From Saprospirales bacterium (GTDB taxonomy: Bacteria > Bacteroidota > Bacteroidia > Chitinophagales > Saprospiraceae): DNA of 64,000 nucleotides. A program made the position numbers and the translations under genes. The stretch is from contig JADJYG010000012.1 in assembly GCA_016719895.1 (NCBI GenBank), forward strand, positions 124,001-188,000, in the 5' to 3' direction. A model generated the notes under the pieces. That model did not search any database and had not been told where the DNA came from. It worked only from the letters and a program-made list of their open reading frames with translations. How positions within the stretch are numbered: position 1 is the stretch's first letter; each line of letters begins with the position of its first letter. Below, one piece after another: positions 37,847 through 46,317 of the stretch.

Positions 37847-38704
37847 ATGAATTGGAAAACCGCATTAAAAGCCTGCTTGTCGGCTCTGATCCTGTATCTG
37901 GTCATCCGCTCCATCGACACCCGGCATTTACTGGAAGTGTTCCGGCGGGTCAACCCTGTATGGCTGGCCTGGGCCGCAGGCTGGTTTGTTTTCTCCAAAA
38001 TACTGGGCGCTTTTCGCTACAACGATCTGTTGAAAACAGATCATATCCGGCTCAAGGACCGCCAACAACTGCAACTCTATTGGCTGGGCATGTATTACAA
38101 CCTGCTGCTTCCGGGCGGCATCAGCGGCGACGGATACAAAATCAAAGTACTGATGGACGCCTTTAAGCGGCCTTTCCGGCGTTTGTTCTCCATTACCTTG
38201 TACGACCGGATTTCCGGGGTGATTGCCCTGGCTCAGTTAGCGCTCCTGCTGGCGTTGGCTATAGCCCAATTACAAGCCTGGACCGGGCTCCTGGCGGGAG
38301 TTTTTGTCTTCAGTATACCGGCATCAAAAATTCTGTTCGACCGCATGGTCGGGGCTGGCAGCCGGATTTGGGCGCACACCAGCCTCCAGTCGCTTGGCGT
38401 GCAATTGACGCAGTCCATCGCCATCCTTGGGATCATTTTTGCTCTCCGGCAGCCGGAACAATGGCTGGGCTACTCCCTGGTATTCCTGGTTTCCTCCGTG
38501 GTAGCGATGTTACCGTTCACCATTGGCGGCGCCGGCGCTCGTGAGCTAACCTTTTTATGGGGCGCCCGCATATTGGATCTGAACGCCGAACACGCCGTAG
38601 GGATCGCCTTTATTTTTTACCTGGTCTCCACGGCCGTTGCATTATATGGAATGCGGTACAGTTTTTCCCAAATTATTCCTTCAATAGGCAATCATACGTC
38701 ATGA
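37847..38704 (+). CDS. UPF0104/LPG-synthase transmembrane-domain (flippase-like) protein
   Basis: 285 residues with about seven or eight membrane segments. YNLLLPGGISGDGYKIKVL (about 85-103) and TIGGAGARELTFLWGAR (about 225-241) are the conserved motifs of the UPF0104/lysylphosphatidylglycerol-synthase TM family, whose relatives include AglD/MprF-like lipid flippase domains. There is no soluble synthase domain, so this is the stand-alone flippase-like form. It lies 10 nt after the GT2 gene and overlaps the next gene by 4 nt (ATGA), so the three are translationally coupled. Moving a lipid-linked sugar across the membrane is a reasonable inference, not shown. Confidence 0.85.
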   Translation: MNWKTALKACLSALILYLVIRSIDTRHLLEVFRRVNPVWLAWAAGWFVFSKILGAFRYNDLLKTDHIRLKDRQQLQLYWLGMYYNLLLPGGISGDGYKIKVLMDAFKRPFRRLFSITLYDRISGVIALAQLALLLALAIAQLQAWTGLLAGVFVFSIPASKILFDRMVGAGSRIWAHTSLQSLGVQLTQSIAILGIIFALRQPEQWLGYSLVFLVSSVVAMLPFTIGGAGARELTFLWGARILDLNAEHAVGIAFIFYLVSTAVALYGMRYSFSQIIPSIGNHTS

Positions 38705-39654
38705 CTGTTCTTGTCACCGGCGGCGCCGGCTTCATCGGTTCACATCTTTGCGCATCGCTGTTACGCGATAATTTCAAGGTTATTGCTCTCGATAATTTGG
38801 ACCCTTTTTACGATCCGGAAATTAAAAAAAACAATCTGGCGATGCTGGCATCCTGGCCGGCGTTTCACTTTAATGAAGGCGATATCCGCCAACGCCGGGT
38901 GTTCCGGGAGATTTTTACCCAAAATGCAGTGGATGCCGTTGTCCACCTCGCCGCCAAGGCAGGAGTACGGCCATCCATTCTCCAGCCGGCAGACTATTTC
39001 GACGTCAATGTCAACGGCACGGTCCAGCTGCTGGAAGCGATGGCGGAAGCCCGCGTGCCGCGCCTGATCTTCGCCTCTTCCTCCTCCGTGTACGGCAACC
39101 AGGAAAAAATTCCCTTCACTGAAACAGACGACGTTAGCCAGCCCATTTCACCCTATGCCGCCACCAAACGCGCCGGCGAACTCATGACCTATACTTATCA
39201 CCATTTGTATGGCATCGACGTGGCCTGCATGCGGCTGTTCACGGTGTACGGGCCGCGCCAACGCCCCGATCTGGCGATCCATAAATTTGCCCAATTGGCC
39301 CTCGAGAACAAACCCATTCCGCTCTACGGCGATGGCCAGACCAAACGCGACTATACTTTTGTCGCCGACATTATACGTGGTATCCGGCAGGTCCTGGCCT
39401 TGCCAGGGCTGGGGTATCAAATTTTCAATTTGAGCAGCGGGACGCCCGTAACCCTGCTCGAAATGGTGCATGCCCTCGAATTCGCCCTGGGCCATCCGCT
39501 CCGAATTCAGTTTTTAGAGAAACAGGCCGGCGATGTGGAACAAACGTTTGCGGATATTACAAAGGCGCAGGCATATTTCAATTATACGCCCCAGGTCCAA
39601 TTGCAAGAAGGCGTCCGGCAATTCGTCGATTGGTTTTCCCACCAGCACCTCTAA
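38701..39654 (+). CDS. NAD-dependent nucleotide-sugar epimerase (UDP-glucuronate 4-epimerase-like)
   Basis: 317 residues from the ATG at 38701, which overlaps the previous stop codon as ATGA and starts the Rossmann motif MTVLVTGGAGFIGSHL directly; an upstream start would run antisense-like residues through the flippase gene. Key elements are VVHLAAKAGVRPS, FASSSSVYGNQ, the catalytic SPYAATKRAGE (YxxxK), and RLFTVYGPRQRPDLAI with YGDGQTKRDYTFV, a pattern close to UDP-glucuronate/UDP-galacturonate 4-epimerases (CapI/GAE). It presumably supplies the sugar for the GT2 enzyme of the same operon. It ends in a 4-nt overlap with the convergent GT39 gene. Confidence 0.88.
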   Translation: MTVLVTGGAGFIGSHLCASLLRDNFKVIALDNLDPFYDPEIKKNNLAMLASWPAFHFNEGDIRQRRVFREIFTQNAVDAVVHLAAKAGVRPSILQPADYFDVNVNGTVQLLEAMAEARVPRLIFASSSSVYGNQEKIPFTETDDVSQPISPYAATKRAGELMTYTYHHLYGIDVACMRLFTVYGPRQRPDLAIHKFAQLALENKPIPLYGDGQTKRDYTFVADIIRGIRQVLALPGLGYQIFNLSSGTPVTLLEMVHALEFALGHPLRIQFLEKQAGDVEQTFADITKAQAYFNYTPQVQLQEGVRQFVDWFSHQHL

Positions 39655-41258
39655 TTCCGGACAAAGATCAACAACGTGATATCCGGATAATCGGTATAAA
39701 ACGTATCGACCGGCGGGCGTCCGAAAAGGCGGTTTGCAGCAGGCACCTGTTTGGGATTTACAAAATAGAGCGCATCCGGCCGGGTCGGGTCGATTGTATT
39801 TTGTACGATATACCCCAACTTCTCCGTCATATAAAACGACGCTGGCTCGCGAATCTCCGAGCGGCCATAAGTGTACCAGGTTCGGTCCGGGTATTTAACC
39901 ACCAGATCCCGCACGGCACGCCGCGCTATCGAGGTGTTGTTTTCGTGGTGGCGGGTGGGCAAAATAATCAGGTCAAAAGCAATACGGGCGACGAGCAGGC
40001 TCAGCATTATCCAGTATAAATACCGGCCTCTATCGGCCCAATAACACCCGGCCAGTACCGCCAGCGCCGAACCAAAAGTCAGCGACAACGGCCAAATACC
40101 GGCTAAAAAATTGACTTCCTTTACCCACGGCATGACAAAAAATGCCAGCGGCAGCAATACCGCCAGACCACCCAGAACCGCATGAAACGCGCGGAAACGC
40201 CAGGCGTTCACTTCGCGGTCCTGCTCCATCAGGTAATAACTCATCACCGTAAACAACGGGATAAACATCAACAAATAGCGCGCGTATACCTGTACCGAGC
40301 TCCAGTAAATGGGCAGGTTAACCGCTAACAGTACAAAATGAAAAAAAACAAACCGGTTTTGGCGAAGACGCGCCCAAAACCGGCGATCAAACCAGGCGAA
40401 AATGAGCAGGGAAAAGGGCAAAAAATGATAGACAGCATCGAACGGGAATTTAAAAATATGGATGATGGTTTGCCCCCAGCCAAACACCACGGCCGTACGC
40501 TTTACGGATTCCTGCAATAAATTCGGCAACAATACTTCCAATGGGCGGTATTGTGCATACACGCCAAAATAAATTGCCAAAACAACCAGGGCCAGCAGCC
40601 CGCCCCAGAGGTGCTGCAGGGAAAAAAATAGCCGCCATTGCCTCCAAAAAACCAAACCCGCAGTAAGCGACAAACCCTGAAAAACCAGAGCGGGCATGCC
40701 TTTTAGCAAAAAACCTGCTGCCATGAGCGCATAACTGACCAGAAACATTCGTTGCCATTGCCCGCGCGCGCCGTAAGAATACATGCTCATAAAAAGCGCA
40801 TAGATCACCACCGAAAAGGTTGTATCGATCAGACCAAGCATCGAATCGTATATCAGGAAGCGCCCGCTCAAAATGGTCATCATGGCCGCTAAAAAGGCGA
40901 ACGCATCGCCAAATTCGCGACGGGTAAACCGGAATACGAGCCAACCATACACAGCCAGGGCAATAACCGTGACCAGGCGGGACGGGAATTCGCCGAAATA
41001 GCCGAATAATTTATAAAAACAAAGCAGTATCCAGTTAAACAGCGGCGGTTTATTGATGTACGGCGCGCCGTGAAGGGTGGTGGCGATATAATTGCCGGAC
41101 AGGTCCATCTCCAATGCCACCAATGCCCGGATGGCTTCATCGCCGTTCAATGCGGCTACGCCTAAATTCAGGAGATGCGCTGGTAAAAACAGCATTAATA
41201 TACATAAAACTAGGTAGCGCGTAGGAACTGCACGAAGGGCTTGCAGGAGACCGGACAT
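39651..41258 (-). CDS. GT39/ArnT-like membrane glycosyltransferase
   Basis: 535 residues with about 11-12 hydrophobic segments. Near the N-terminus the first periplasmic loop has NGDEAIRALVALEMDL and ApYINKPPLFNW (about 36-78), the Asp/Glu and KPP motifs of the PMT_2/ArnT family, which transfer a sugar from polyprenyl phosphate to lipid A, protein or glycan on the periplasmic side. The C-terminus is a small soluble domain. Its stop codon overlaps that of the epimerase gene by 4 nt, and no terminator separates them. A role using the lipid-linked sugar made by the adjacent operon is plausible but inferred. The acceptor is unknown. Confidence 0.85.
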   Translation of the reverse strand: MSGLLQALRAVPTRYLVLCILMLFLPAHLLNLGVAALNGDEAIRALVALEMDLSGNYIATTLHGAPYINKPPLFNWILLCFYKLFGYFGEFPSRLVTVIALAVYGWLVFRFTRREFGDAFAFLAAMMTILSGRFLIYDSMLGLIDTTFSVVIYALFMSMYSYGARGQWQRMFLVSYALMAAGFLLKGMPALVFQGLSLTAGLVFWRQWRLFFSLQHLWGGLLALVVLAIYFGVYAQYRPLEVLLPNLLQESVKRTAVVFGWGQTIIHIFKFPFDAVYHFLPFSLLIFAWFDRRFWARLRQNRFVFFHFVLLAVNLPIYWSSVQVYARYLLMFIPLFTVMSYYLMEQDREVNAWRFRAFHAVLGGLAVLLPLAFFVMPWVKEVNFLAGIWPLSLTFGSALAVLAGCYWADRGRYLYWIMLSLLVARIAFDLIILPTRHHENNTSIARRAVRDLVVKYPDRTWYTYGRSEIREPASFYMTEKLGYIVQNTIDPTRPDALYFVNPKQVPAANRLFGRPPVDTFYTDYPDITLLIFVRN

Positions 41259-41291
41259 GAAATTAGAATAGTTTAGAGCGATTCGCAGGTA

Positions 41292-44111
41292 TTACAAACC
41301 GGGGGCGACTCTTTTTTCCCGCAGCCGGCGCCACATACTCAACGCCAACCCGAACAGCATGAGTATCGACCCGGCCCATACCAGGTTAATGCCGGGAAAA
41401 ACGATGGCCTCCAGCACGATGTAATCGGATCGGGGCGCATTTGCAGCTATTTCCAAGGGTATTTTACGCTGATCCATAGACGCTTGCGCCATAGCGATCG
41501 TCAGGATGCCCTTCTGTGGGTCTATATTTTCAAACCGGAAATGCAGGCCGAACAAGGCAGCTTCATCTTTCAGGCTGAACGGTTGGTTGGCTCGGATCAG
41601 GTACACCGGGCTGGCCTTGGCCGTCCGGCCGTCCGGGGCTGAAATTTCCAGATCAGCTGCTACGGCTATATCGTTGGGCTCGGGTGCATAATTCGGATGC
41701 CGGATATCCCGGTTGGCCTTGGCGAACCGGATTTTATATCCTTGAAAATCGACCGTTTGCCCCTCTTTCATCGGCACGTTTTGATACGGCAGTTCTTCCT
41801 CCATGGCCAGCCACTGCCGCATGGAGGCCTCCGTCAGCCGAATCCGCAGCTGCAGCTGGCCAACACCGGCCGGAAGCGTGAAGCCGCCTTGCCGCGGCCG
41901 GATGTAGAGCATGGGGGCTGCCGGATAGCCAAGCGTGTCTTCCAGGGCATAAGCCCGCAGGTTCAGGCCGAATGCCAAATCGCCTTTTTCAGGCTTGTAT
42001 TCCGGATGCGCCGGCTGTTTGGTATAACCATCCAGGACAAGGTAGTGTTTGCGGGTAAAAATAGTGTCGCCCACCGCCGCTTCGTATGGTTCGAAACGCA
42101 GGCTGTCTTCCTGCGCACGCGCAAACTCGGGGTCCAATTCCGCTTTGGGCAAAGACGATACATGGGTAAAAATATCGTGCGTCAGGTAGTGCTTCGTCGA
42201 AGGGTTGGAGGCTACCACTTCTGTAAACTGCCGGTTATACATCACATTTGGTTGCAGCACAAACGTTTCGTCCGTATACGCGCCCTGCGCATCGCGTTTT
42301 TTAAACCGGACGGAAAACGTGCGGGTTTGCCGTTCGACCGTATCCTTCAGGTAAGTTGCCTCAAAATTGCCCTGCATCGGCATGGGCGCCTCCTTCAACA
42401 ACAGAATATTCTTGTTTAGATCGTCATTACCCAGGCCTTCAATCAGGCCTTCCATCGCGAACGCATTCGATGAAATCCAGGCTTTATTCAGGCCGGTACC
42501 CAAAATACCCAATACCAGCGCCCCGAAGCCGATATGGGAAAATGCCGATCCGGCCAGTTGGAGATTGCCTTTAATAAAAGTAATGATATAGTTCAGGTTT
42601 GCCGAAAGGGTAAACATGGCAGCAAACAGCAAGGCGTAATACTGCCAGGCATGAATATTCAACCACCAGGCATTCAGCGCCGAAAGGGCTATCCCCGCCC
42701 CGGCGGCAATCAACACCTGCCGCACAAAATTTTTCATCCAAACCCGCTCATTGCGTTCGCCGTACCGCAGCCATTGGGCAATGCCCGTCAGCGCGCCGAT
42801 AAACACCGCAATCCACAACTGGTAACGGTTGTGGTGTTCAACGGGGTCTTTTAACGCCGCGCCGACGTAATCGGGGTTGATCCATTGCATCAATTTGTTC
42901 CATACGGGCAGCGATGTGGCGCCGGTGATCAGGACGGCAGAAAAAAACAATACCAGCGCGCCAATAAACATCCAGAATTCCCGCGACGCGCCCCCTTCTT
43001 CCTTGCCGGCATCCGGCACGGACTTCCACCGGGAAAACCACAACACCAGTCCCAGCAACGAAAAGACGGCCATGAATAAAACTAGCTGAATCCCGAGGCC
43101 CATTTCCGTAAAGGCATGCGCCGAGGTGTCACCCAGGATTCCACTCCGGGTCAGATACGTGGAATACAACACTAAAATAAAGGTGATCAGGTAAAAGGCA
43201 TAGGTGCTGCGAATGGAATACCCGGTGTTCCGGGCAATCAGGTTGGTATGAATACCCGCCACTAGCGTGATCCAGGGAACCAGGGAAGAGTTCTCCACGG
43301 GGTCCCAGGCCCAATACCCGCCAAACGACAGCGCTTCATACGCCCAGGCGCCTCCCATCAGAATACCCGTGCCCAGGATGGCGCCGGAAAACAACGACCA
43401 CGACAGCGCCGGCTTGAGCCAGTCCTTGTGCTCACGCAGCCATAAGCCGGCAACTGCGTACGAAAAAGGAACAATAGTAGACGCAAAGCCTAAAAACAAA
43501 GTGGGCGGGTGAATAGTCATCCAATAGTTCTGTAATAATGGATTTAGGCCGTTCCCCTTTATTTGCGTCAGATAGTCCGCTTGTGCAAAAACAGGCGCGT
43601 CCATCGTCTGGCGCAGCAGGTCGAACGGGCTGGCACCAAATCGAAAATCGCCGAAATAGAGGCCAAGAATCATCGAGGCAATAAACACCTCTGCCAGTGC
43701 AAGCAGGGTTAGCACGGGCGCTTCCCAGCGCCCGGCGCGTAGAATGAGCGCCACGCCAAGCACGATATGCCAGAAACTCCAGAGCAAAAAACTACCTTGC
43801 TGCTCCTTCCAGAATGCCGAAAAGGTATATTGAAACGGCAAATCGTCCGACACATTCGCCCAGGCATACTGATACTCGTAGTATTTCCGGACCAGTATAT
43901 AAAACAAGGTGCCGATAACGCCCAAAGTTGCCATTCCATGCAACAGGAAGGCAAAGCGGCCAAGGTTGCGCCACCCGGCGTACTCTGGCAACTCCCGCCG
44001 GCGGGTAGCCAGAAAATAAGAAACACAAGCCAAAAGAGCGGCAACAAAGGAGAAAACCACAAAAAAGTGTCCCAACTTGCCGGGAAGAAGGTGCTCGCCA
44101 ATATATTCCAT
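41292..44111 (-). CDS. ccmF: cytochrome c maturation heme lyase CcmF (CcsA/CcmF family)
   Basis: 939 residues from the ATG at 44111 (MEYIGEHLLPGKLGHF), preferred over an upstream ATG at 44156 because family members start with this membrane-proximal segment. About 14 membrane helices are present. The tryptophan-rich heme-handling motif is FGGYWAWDPVENSSLVPW (about 260-277), with conserved His residues in MTIHPPTLFLGF and VAGIHTNLIARNTG. CcmF attaches heme to apocytochrome c together with CcmE and CcmH. A long periplasmic region lies near the C-terminus (about 560-890), followed by a last helix. It lies 89 nt after ccmE on the same strand; ccmABC and ccmH are not in the window. Confidence 0.93.
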   Translation of the reverse strand: MEYIGEHLLPGKLGHFFVVFSFVAALLACVSYFLATRRRELPEYAGWRNLGRFAFLLHGMATLGVIGTLFYILVRKYYEYQYAWANVSDDLPFQYTFSAFWKEQQGSFLLWSFWHIVLGVALILRAGRWEAPVLTLLALAEVFIASMILGLYFGDFRFGASPFDLLRQTMDAPVFAQADYLTQIKGNGLNPLLQNYWMTIHPPTLFLGFASTIVPFSYAVAGLWLREHKDWLKPALSWSLFSGAILGTGILMGGAWAYEALSFGGYWAWDPVENSSLVPWITLVAGIHTNLIARNTGYSIRSTYAFYLITFILVLYSTYLTRSGILGDTSAHAFTEMGLGIQLVLFMAVFSLLGLVLWFSRWKSVPDAGKEEGGASREFWMFIGALVLFFSAVLITGATSLPVWNKLMQWINPDYVGAALKDPVEHHNRYQLWIAVFIGALTGIAQWLRYGERNERVWMKNFVRQVLIAAGAGIALSALNAWWLNIHAWQYYALLFAAMFTLSANLNYIITFIKGNLQLAGSAFSHIGFGALVLGILGTGLNKAWISSNAFAMEGLIEGLGNDDLNKNILLLKEAPMPMQGNFEATYLKDTVERQTRTFSVRFKKRDAQGAYTDETFVLQPNVMYNRQFTEVVASNPSTKHYLTHDIFTHVSSLPKAELDPEFARAQEDSLRFEPYEAAVGDTIFTRKHYLVLDGYTKQPAHPEYKPEKGDLAFGLNLRAYALEDTLGYPAAPMLYIRPRQGGFTLPAGVGQLQLRIRLTEASMRQWLAMEEELPYQNVPMKEGQTVDFQGYKIRFAKANRDIRHPNYAPEPNDIAVAADLEISAPDGRTAKASPVYLIRANQPFSLKDEAALFGLHFRFENIDPQKGILTIAMAQASMDQRKIPLEIAANAPRSDYIVLEAIVFPGINLVWAGSILMLFGLALSMWRRLREKRVAPGL

Positions 44112-44200
44112 GTGTGCGTTGCTTAGGAAGCGCAAAATTAACCGGATTGGCAGCAAGTAGGTTTCATCAACCCATTAAGTTCTGATAAAGTGCCGCATCA

Positions 44201-44596
44201 TCAGCCCTTTTCCGAGCGGACGTATACTTCCTGGTCTTTGTATTTTGACGGGCATTTGAGCAGCATATCGGCCGCCATAAACGTTTCGCCCTCCATTTGA
44301 CCGGTCAGAACAACCTGTTCCGAACGCTCGAAATCTTGCGGTTTGCCGGCGCGCAACACCACTTTTCGCACCTCGCCGGCGCCATCGCGCAAATAAAAGG
44401 CGAGGTAATTGGGGTCCTTTTCCGGGTTGTATTCCACCGGTTTGTCTTTCACCAGCTGCCCTACCAGCTTTACCCGGTCGCCACTTTGCACCGCTTGCTT
44501 GAAATTGGCATACGTGGTCACATCCTGACTGGCAGAGATCAAAATTCCGATGGCAACGGCAACCACGGCAATAGCAATGATATGGGCGCGTTTCAT
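44201..44596 (-). CDS. ccmE: heme chaperone CcmE, Cys-type
   Basis: 131 residues: an N-terminal membrane anchor (about 4-21), then the small OB-fold domain (VKLVGQLVKDKPVEYN, YLAFYLRDGAGEVRKVVL, QVVLTGQMEGETFMA). CcmE carries heme across the periplasm to CcmF. In the classical enzyme heme is bound by a His in HxxxY; here the matching segment is LLKCPSKY, giving Cys115 and Tyr119 (CxxxY), the variant known from some archaea and delta-proteobacteria-like systems. Upstream lies a TAATTTTG box. It forms an operon with ccmF. Identification is firm from the motif and neighbour. Confidence 0.9.
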   Translation of the reverse strand: MKRAHIIAIAVVAVAIGILISASQDVTTYANFKQAVQSGDRVKLVGQLVKDKPVEYNPEKDPNYLAFYLRDGAGEVRKVVLRAGKPQDFERSEQVVLTGQMEGETFMAADMLLKCPSKYKDQEVYVRSEKG

Positions 44597-44613
44597 AAAT
44601 TATTCTTTTGGCA

Positions 44614-44621
44614 CAAAATTA
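44614..44621 (-). promoter_or_regulatory. -7 box (TAATTTTG) for ccmE-ccmF
   Basis: Exact TAnnTTTG match on the minus strand, 17 nt before the ccmE ATG at 44596, in the region divergent from the regulator gene. Confidence 0.45.
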
Positions 44622-44728
44622 CGACGCACGGAAAATTTGTGGGTATGATTTTTGTAAAACGTTTCAAGATCGCTTCTTGTTTCGGTTAAAAGTGTACACG
44701 GGGTCATCCTCGCTTCCCGCCAAACGCC

Positions 44729-44736
44729 TACATTTG
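44729..44736 (+). promoter_or_regulatory. -7 box (TACATTTG) for the AraC/receiver regulator
   Basis: Exact TAnnTTTG match 36 nt before the chosen ATG at 44773. Its position supports that start over the much longer frame from 44608. Confidence 0.45.
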
Positions 44737-44772
44737 CAAAAGGTATCCGCTCATACCAAAAACCGGTCCGAC

Positions 44773-46311
44773 ATGTTGCGTCCTGCTCCGCTGTGCCTGC
44801 TGCTGTTCCTGGCAGCAGGAAATATACCCCTGGTGGCCCAAGCCCAGGCAGACTCGCTTGCGCTAAGCCTGAATCTTATACTGGACCTGGTGGAGGCAGA
44901 CAATTATGAAGAAGCGCAGCTGGAAGCAGTTCAACTCCTTGATTATCTACATCGCCAGCACCAGACCTGTCCGCCGGAAGCCATACCGCTGTTGTCGGGC
45001 ATTTACCAGCACAACAAAGACAAAAAAAGTGCGCTCCTCTTTTTCGGTAAGGTCGGGCAGGATGCCCGGCGCGAACCGGATCCGGCGATCCGGGCCCGCG
45101 TGTTGGAGGCGCTTGCTTCGGCCTATCAGGCGTGGGAACAACCCGCAGAAGCGCTGGTTTGCCTGCAACAACTGGTTGAAGCCCGGGATACGCTGGCCGA
45201 ACATATCCGGCTGGCCGCTACCAGGGCCCTGCAGGAAAAAATCGATTCCCTGGCAACCGTACAGCGCCTCGAAAAAACAGAACATGCCCGGTACGTTCTG
45301 CTCGAACGCAAACAGCTGTTGGCATTGCTTGGAGGCGGGCTGGCTATTTTTTTAGCCTTGCTCCTGTTTTACTGGAAAACAACCGCCCGCTGGCGCAAAC
45401 GCCTGGCAAAAAAAGAATTGGAAAATGAGTTTCTCCGTTCCGAACGCTTTACCTCCACCTTGCCTGCTGAACCGGTTTTAATGGCGGAGGCTAAAGTGGA
45501 TATCCCTTTGGCAGATAGCGCCTCCTCTTTCCGGCCAGACAATCACCGTCCGGAAAAAACCGCCCTGATCATCGAACCCAACCGCCAGATAGTCCTGTAT
45601 ATCAAATCGCTGCTTTCTGACCGTTTTGAAGTAGAAACTGCCAGTTCGGCCAACGAAGGCTTGTTGGCGGCCTCCAATCAACTGCCCGACCTGATCGTAT
45701 GCGATGCCGTACTCAATGGCAAAACGGGTATCGATGTCGTTCGGCAAATCAAACTCTCCGGGCGCACGGACCATATTCCGGTTATCCTGCTCACCGAACG
45801 ATATGGCAATGAAGGCAAACTCGACGCTTTGCGCGCCGGCGCCGACGCCTGGTTTAACCGCCCGGTACTCGAAAACGAATTTGACGAACAAGTAAACCGC
45901 CTGCTGGAAGCCCGCAAAGCCCAGCACGAAACGTTCAACCGTTTTCTGCACTTGTATTTTTCCGAAAACAGGATCGAACTGAGCGATCCTTTTTTGGCAA
46001 AATCAATCCAGATTATCGACCGCCACCTGGGCGATCCGGATTTCCTGCCCGACGATCTGGCGCGAAAAATGCAACTGCATAAACAACTTTTCACCAAAAA
46101 ACTGTTTGTACTGACCGGTAAGACCCCCGTCCAGTTGATCCGAGAAATGCGCCTCGAGAAGGCAAAAGCGCTGCTCGAAAAACGCGCCGGCACGCCTCAG
46201 GCCATCGCTGATCTGGTCGGGTTTTCAAGCACCGGCTCCTTCGCCCTGGCGTTCAAGGAATATTTCGGTGAAAACACCCTGTTGTTACAGATGCCCGGAA
46301 AAGGAAATTAA
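44773..46311 (+). CDS. membrane-anchored regulator: TPR-like sensor, TM, degenerate receiver, AraC HTH (no kinase)
   Basis: 512 residues from the ATG at 44773, chosen because it follows a -7 box and begins a signal peptide (MLRPAPLCLLLFLAAG ... VAQAQ). Residues 27-175 form a TPR-like helical periplasmic part; 183-201 is a membrane helix. A CheY-like receiver (262-380) keeps the phospho-acceptor Asp311 (VCDAVLNG) and Thr341, but the acidic pair is reduced to one Glu (IIEPN) and the invariant Lys is Arg363 (WFNRPV). The C-terminus (about 415-508) is an AraC-type double HTH (DDLARKMQLHKQLFTKKLF, SSTGSFALAFKEYFG). This resembles a hybrid two-component regulator without HisKA/HATPase. The convergent neighbour is a GH53 galactanase, which it may control (inference). 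Confidence 0.82.
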   Translation: MLRPAPLCLLLFLAAGNIPLVAQAQADSLALSLNLILDLVEADNYEEAQLEAVQLLDYLHRQHQTCPPEAIPLLSGIYQHNKDKKSALLFFGKVGQDARREPDPAIRARVLEALASAYQAWEQPAEALVCLQQLVEARDTLAEHIRLAATRALQEKIDSLATVQRLEKTEHARYVLLERKQLLALLGGGLAIFLALLLFYWKTTARWRKRLAKKELENEFLRSERFTSTLPAEPVLMAEAKVDIPLADSASSFRPDNHRPEKTALIIEPNRQIVLYIKSLLSDRFEVETASSANEGLLAASNQLPDLIVCDAVLNGKTGIDVVRQIKLSGRTDHIPVILLTERYGNEGKLDALRAGADAWFNRPVLENEFDEQVNRLLEARKAQHETFNRFLHLYFSENRIELSDPFLAKSIQIIDRHLGDPDFLPDDLARKMQLHKQLFTKKLFVLTGKTPVQLIREMRLEKAKALLEKRAGTPQAIADLVGFSSTGSFALAFKEYFGENTLLLQMPGKGN

Positions 46312-46317
46312 AGGCGT

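Noticed and set aside
38557..38700. N-terminal extension of the epimerase
   Set aside because: It overlaps the flippase-like gene in another frame; the Rossmann motif begins at the ATG at 38701, which overlaps the preceding stop codon in the usual ATGA manner.
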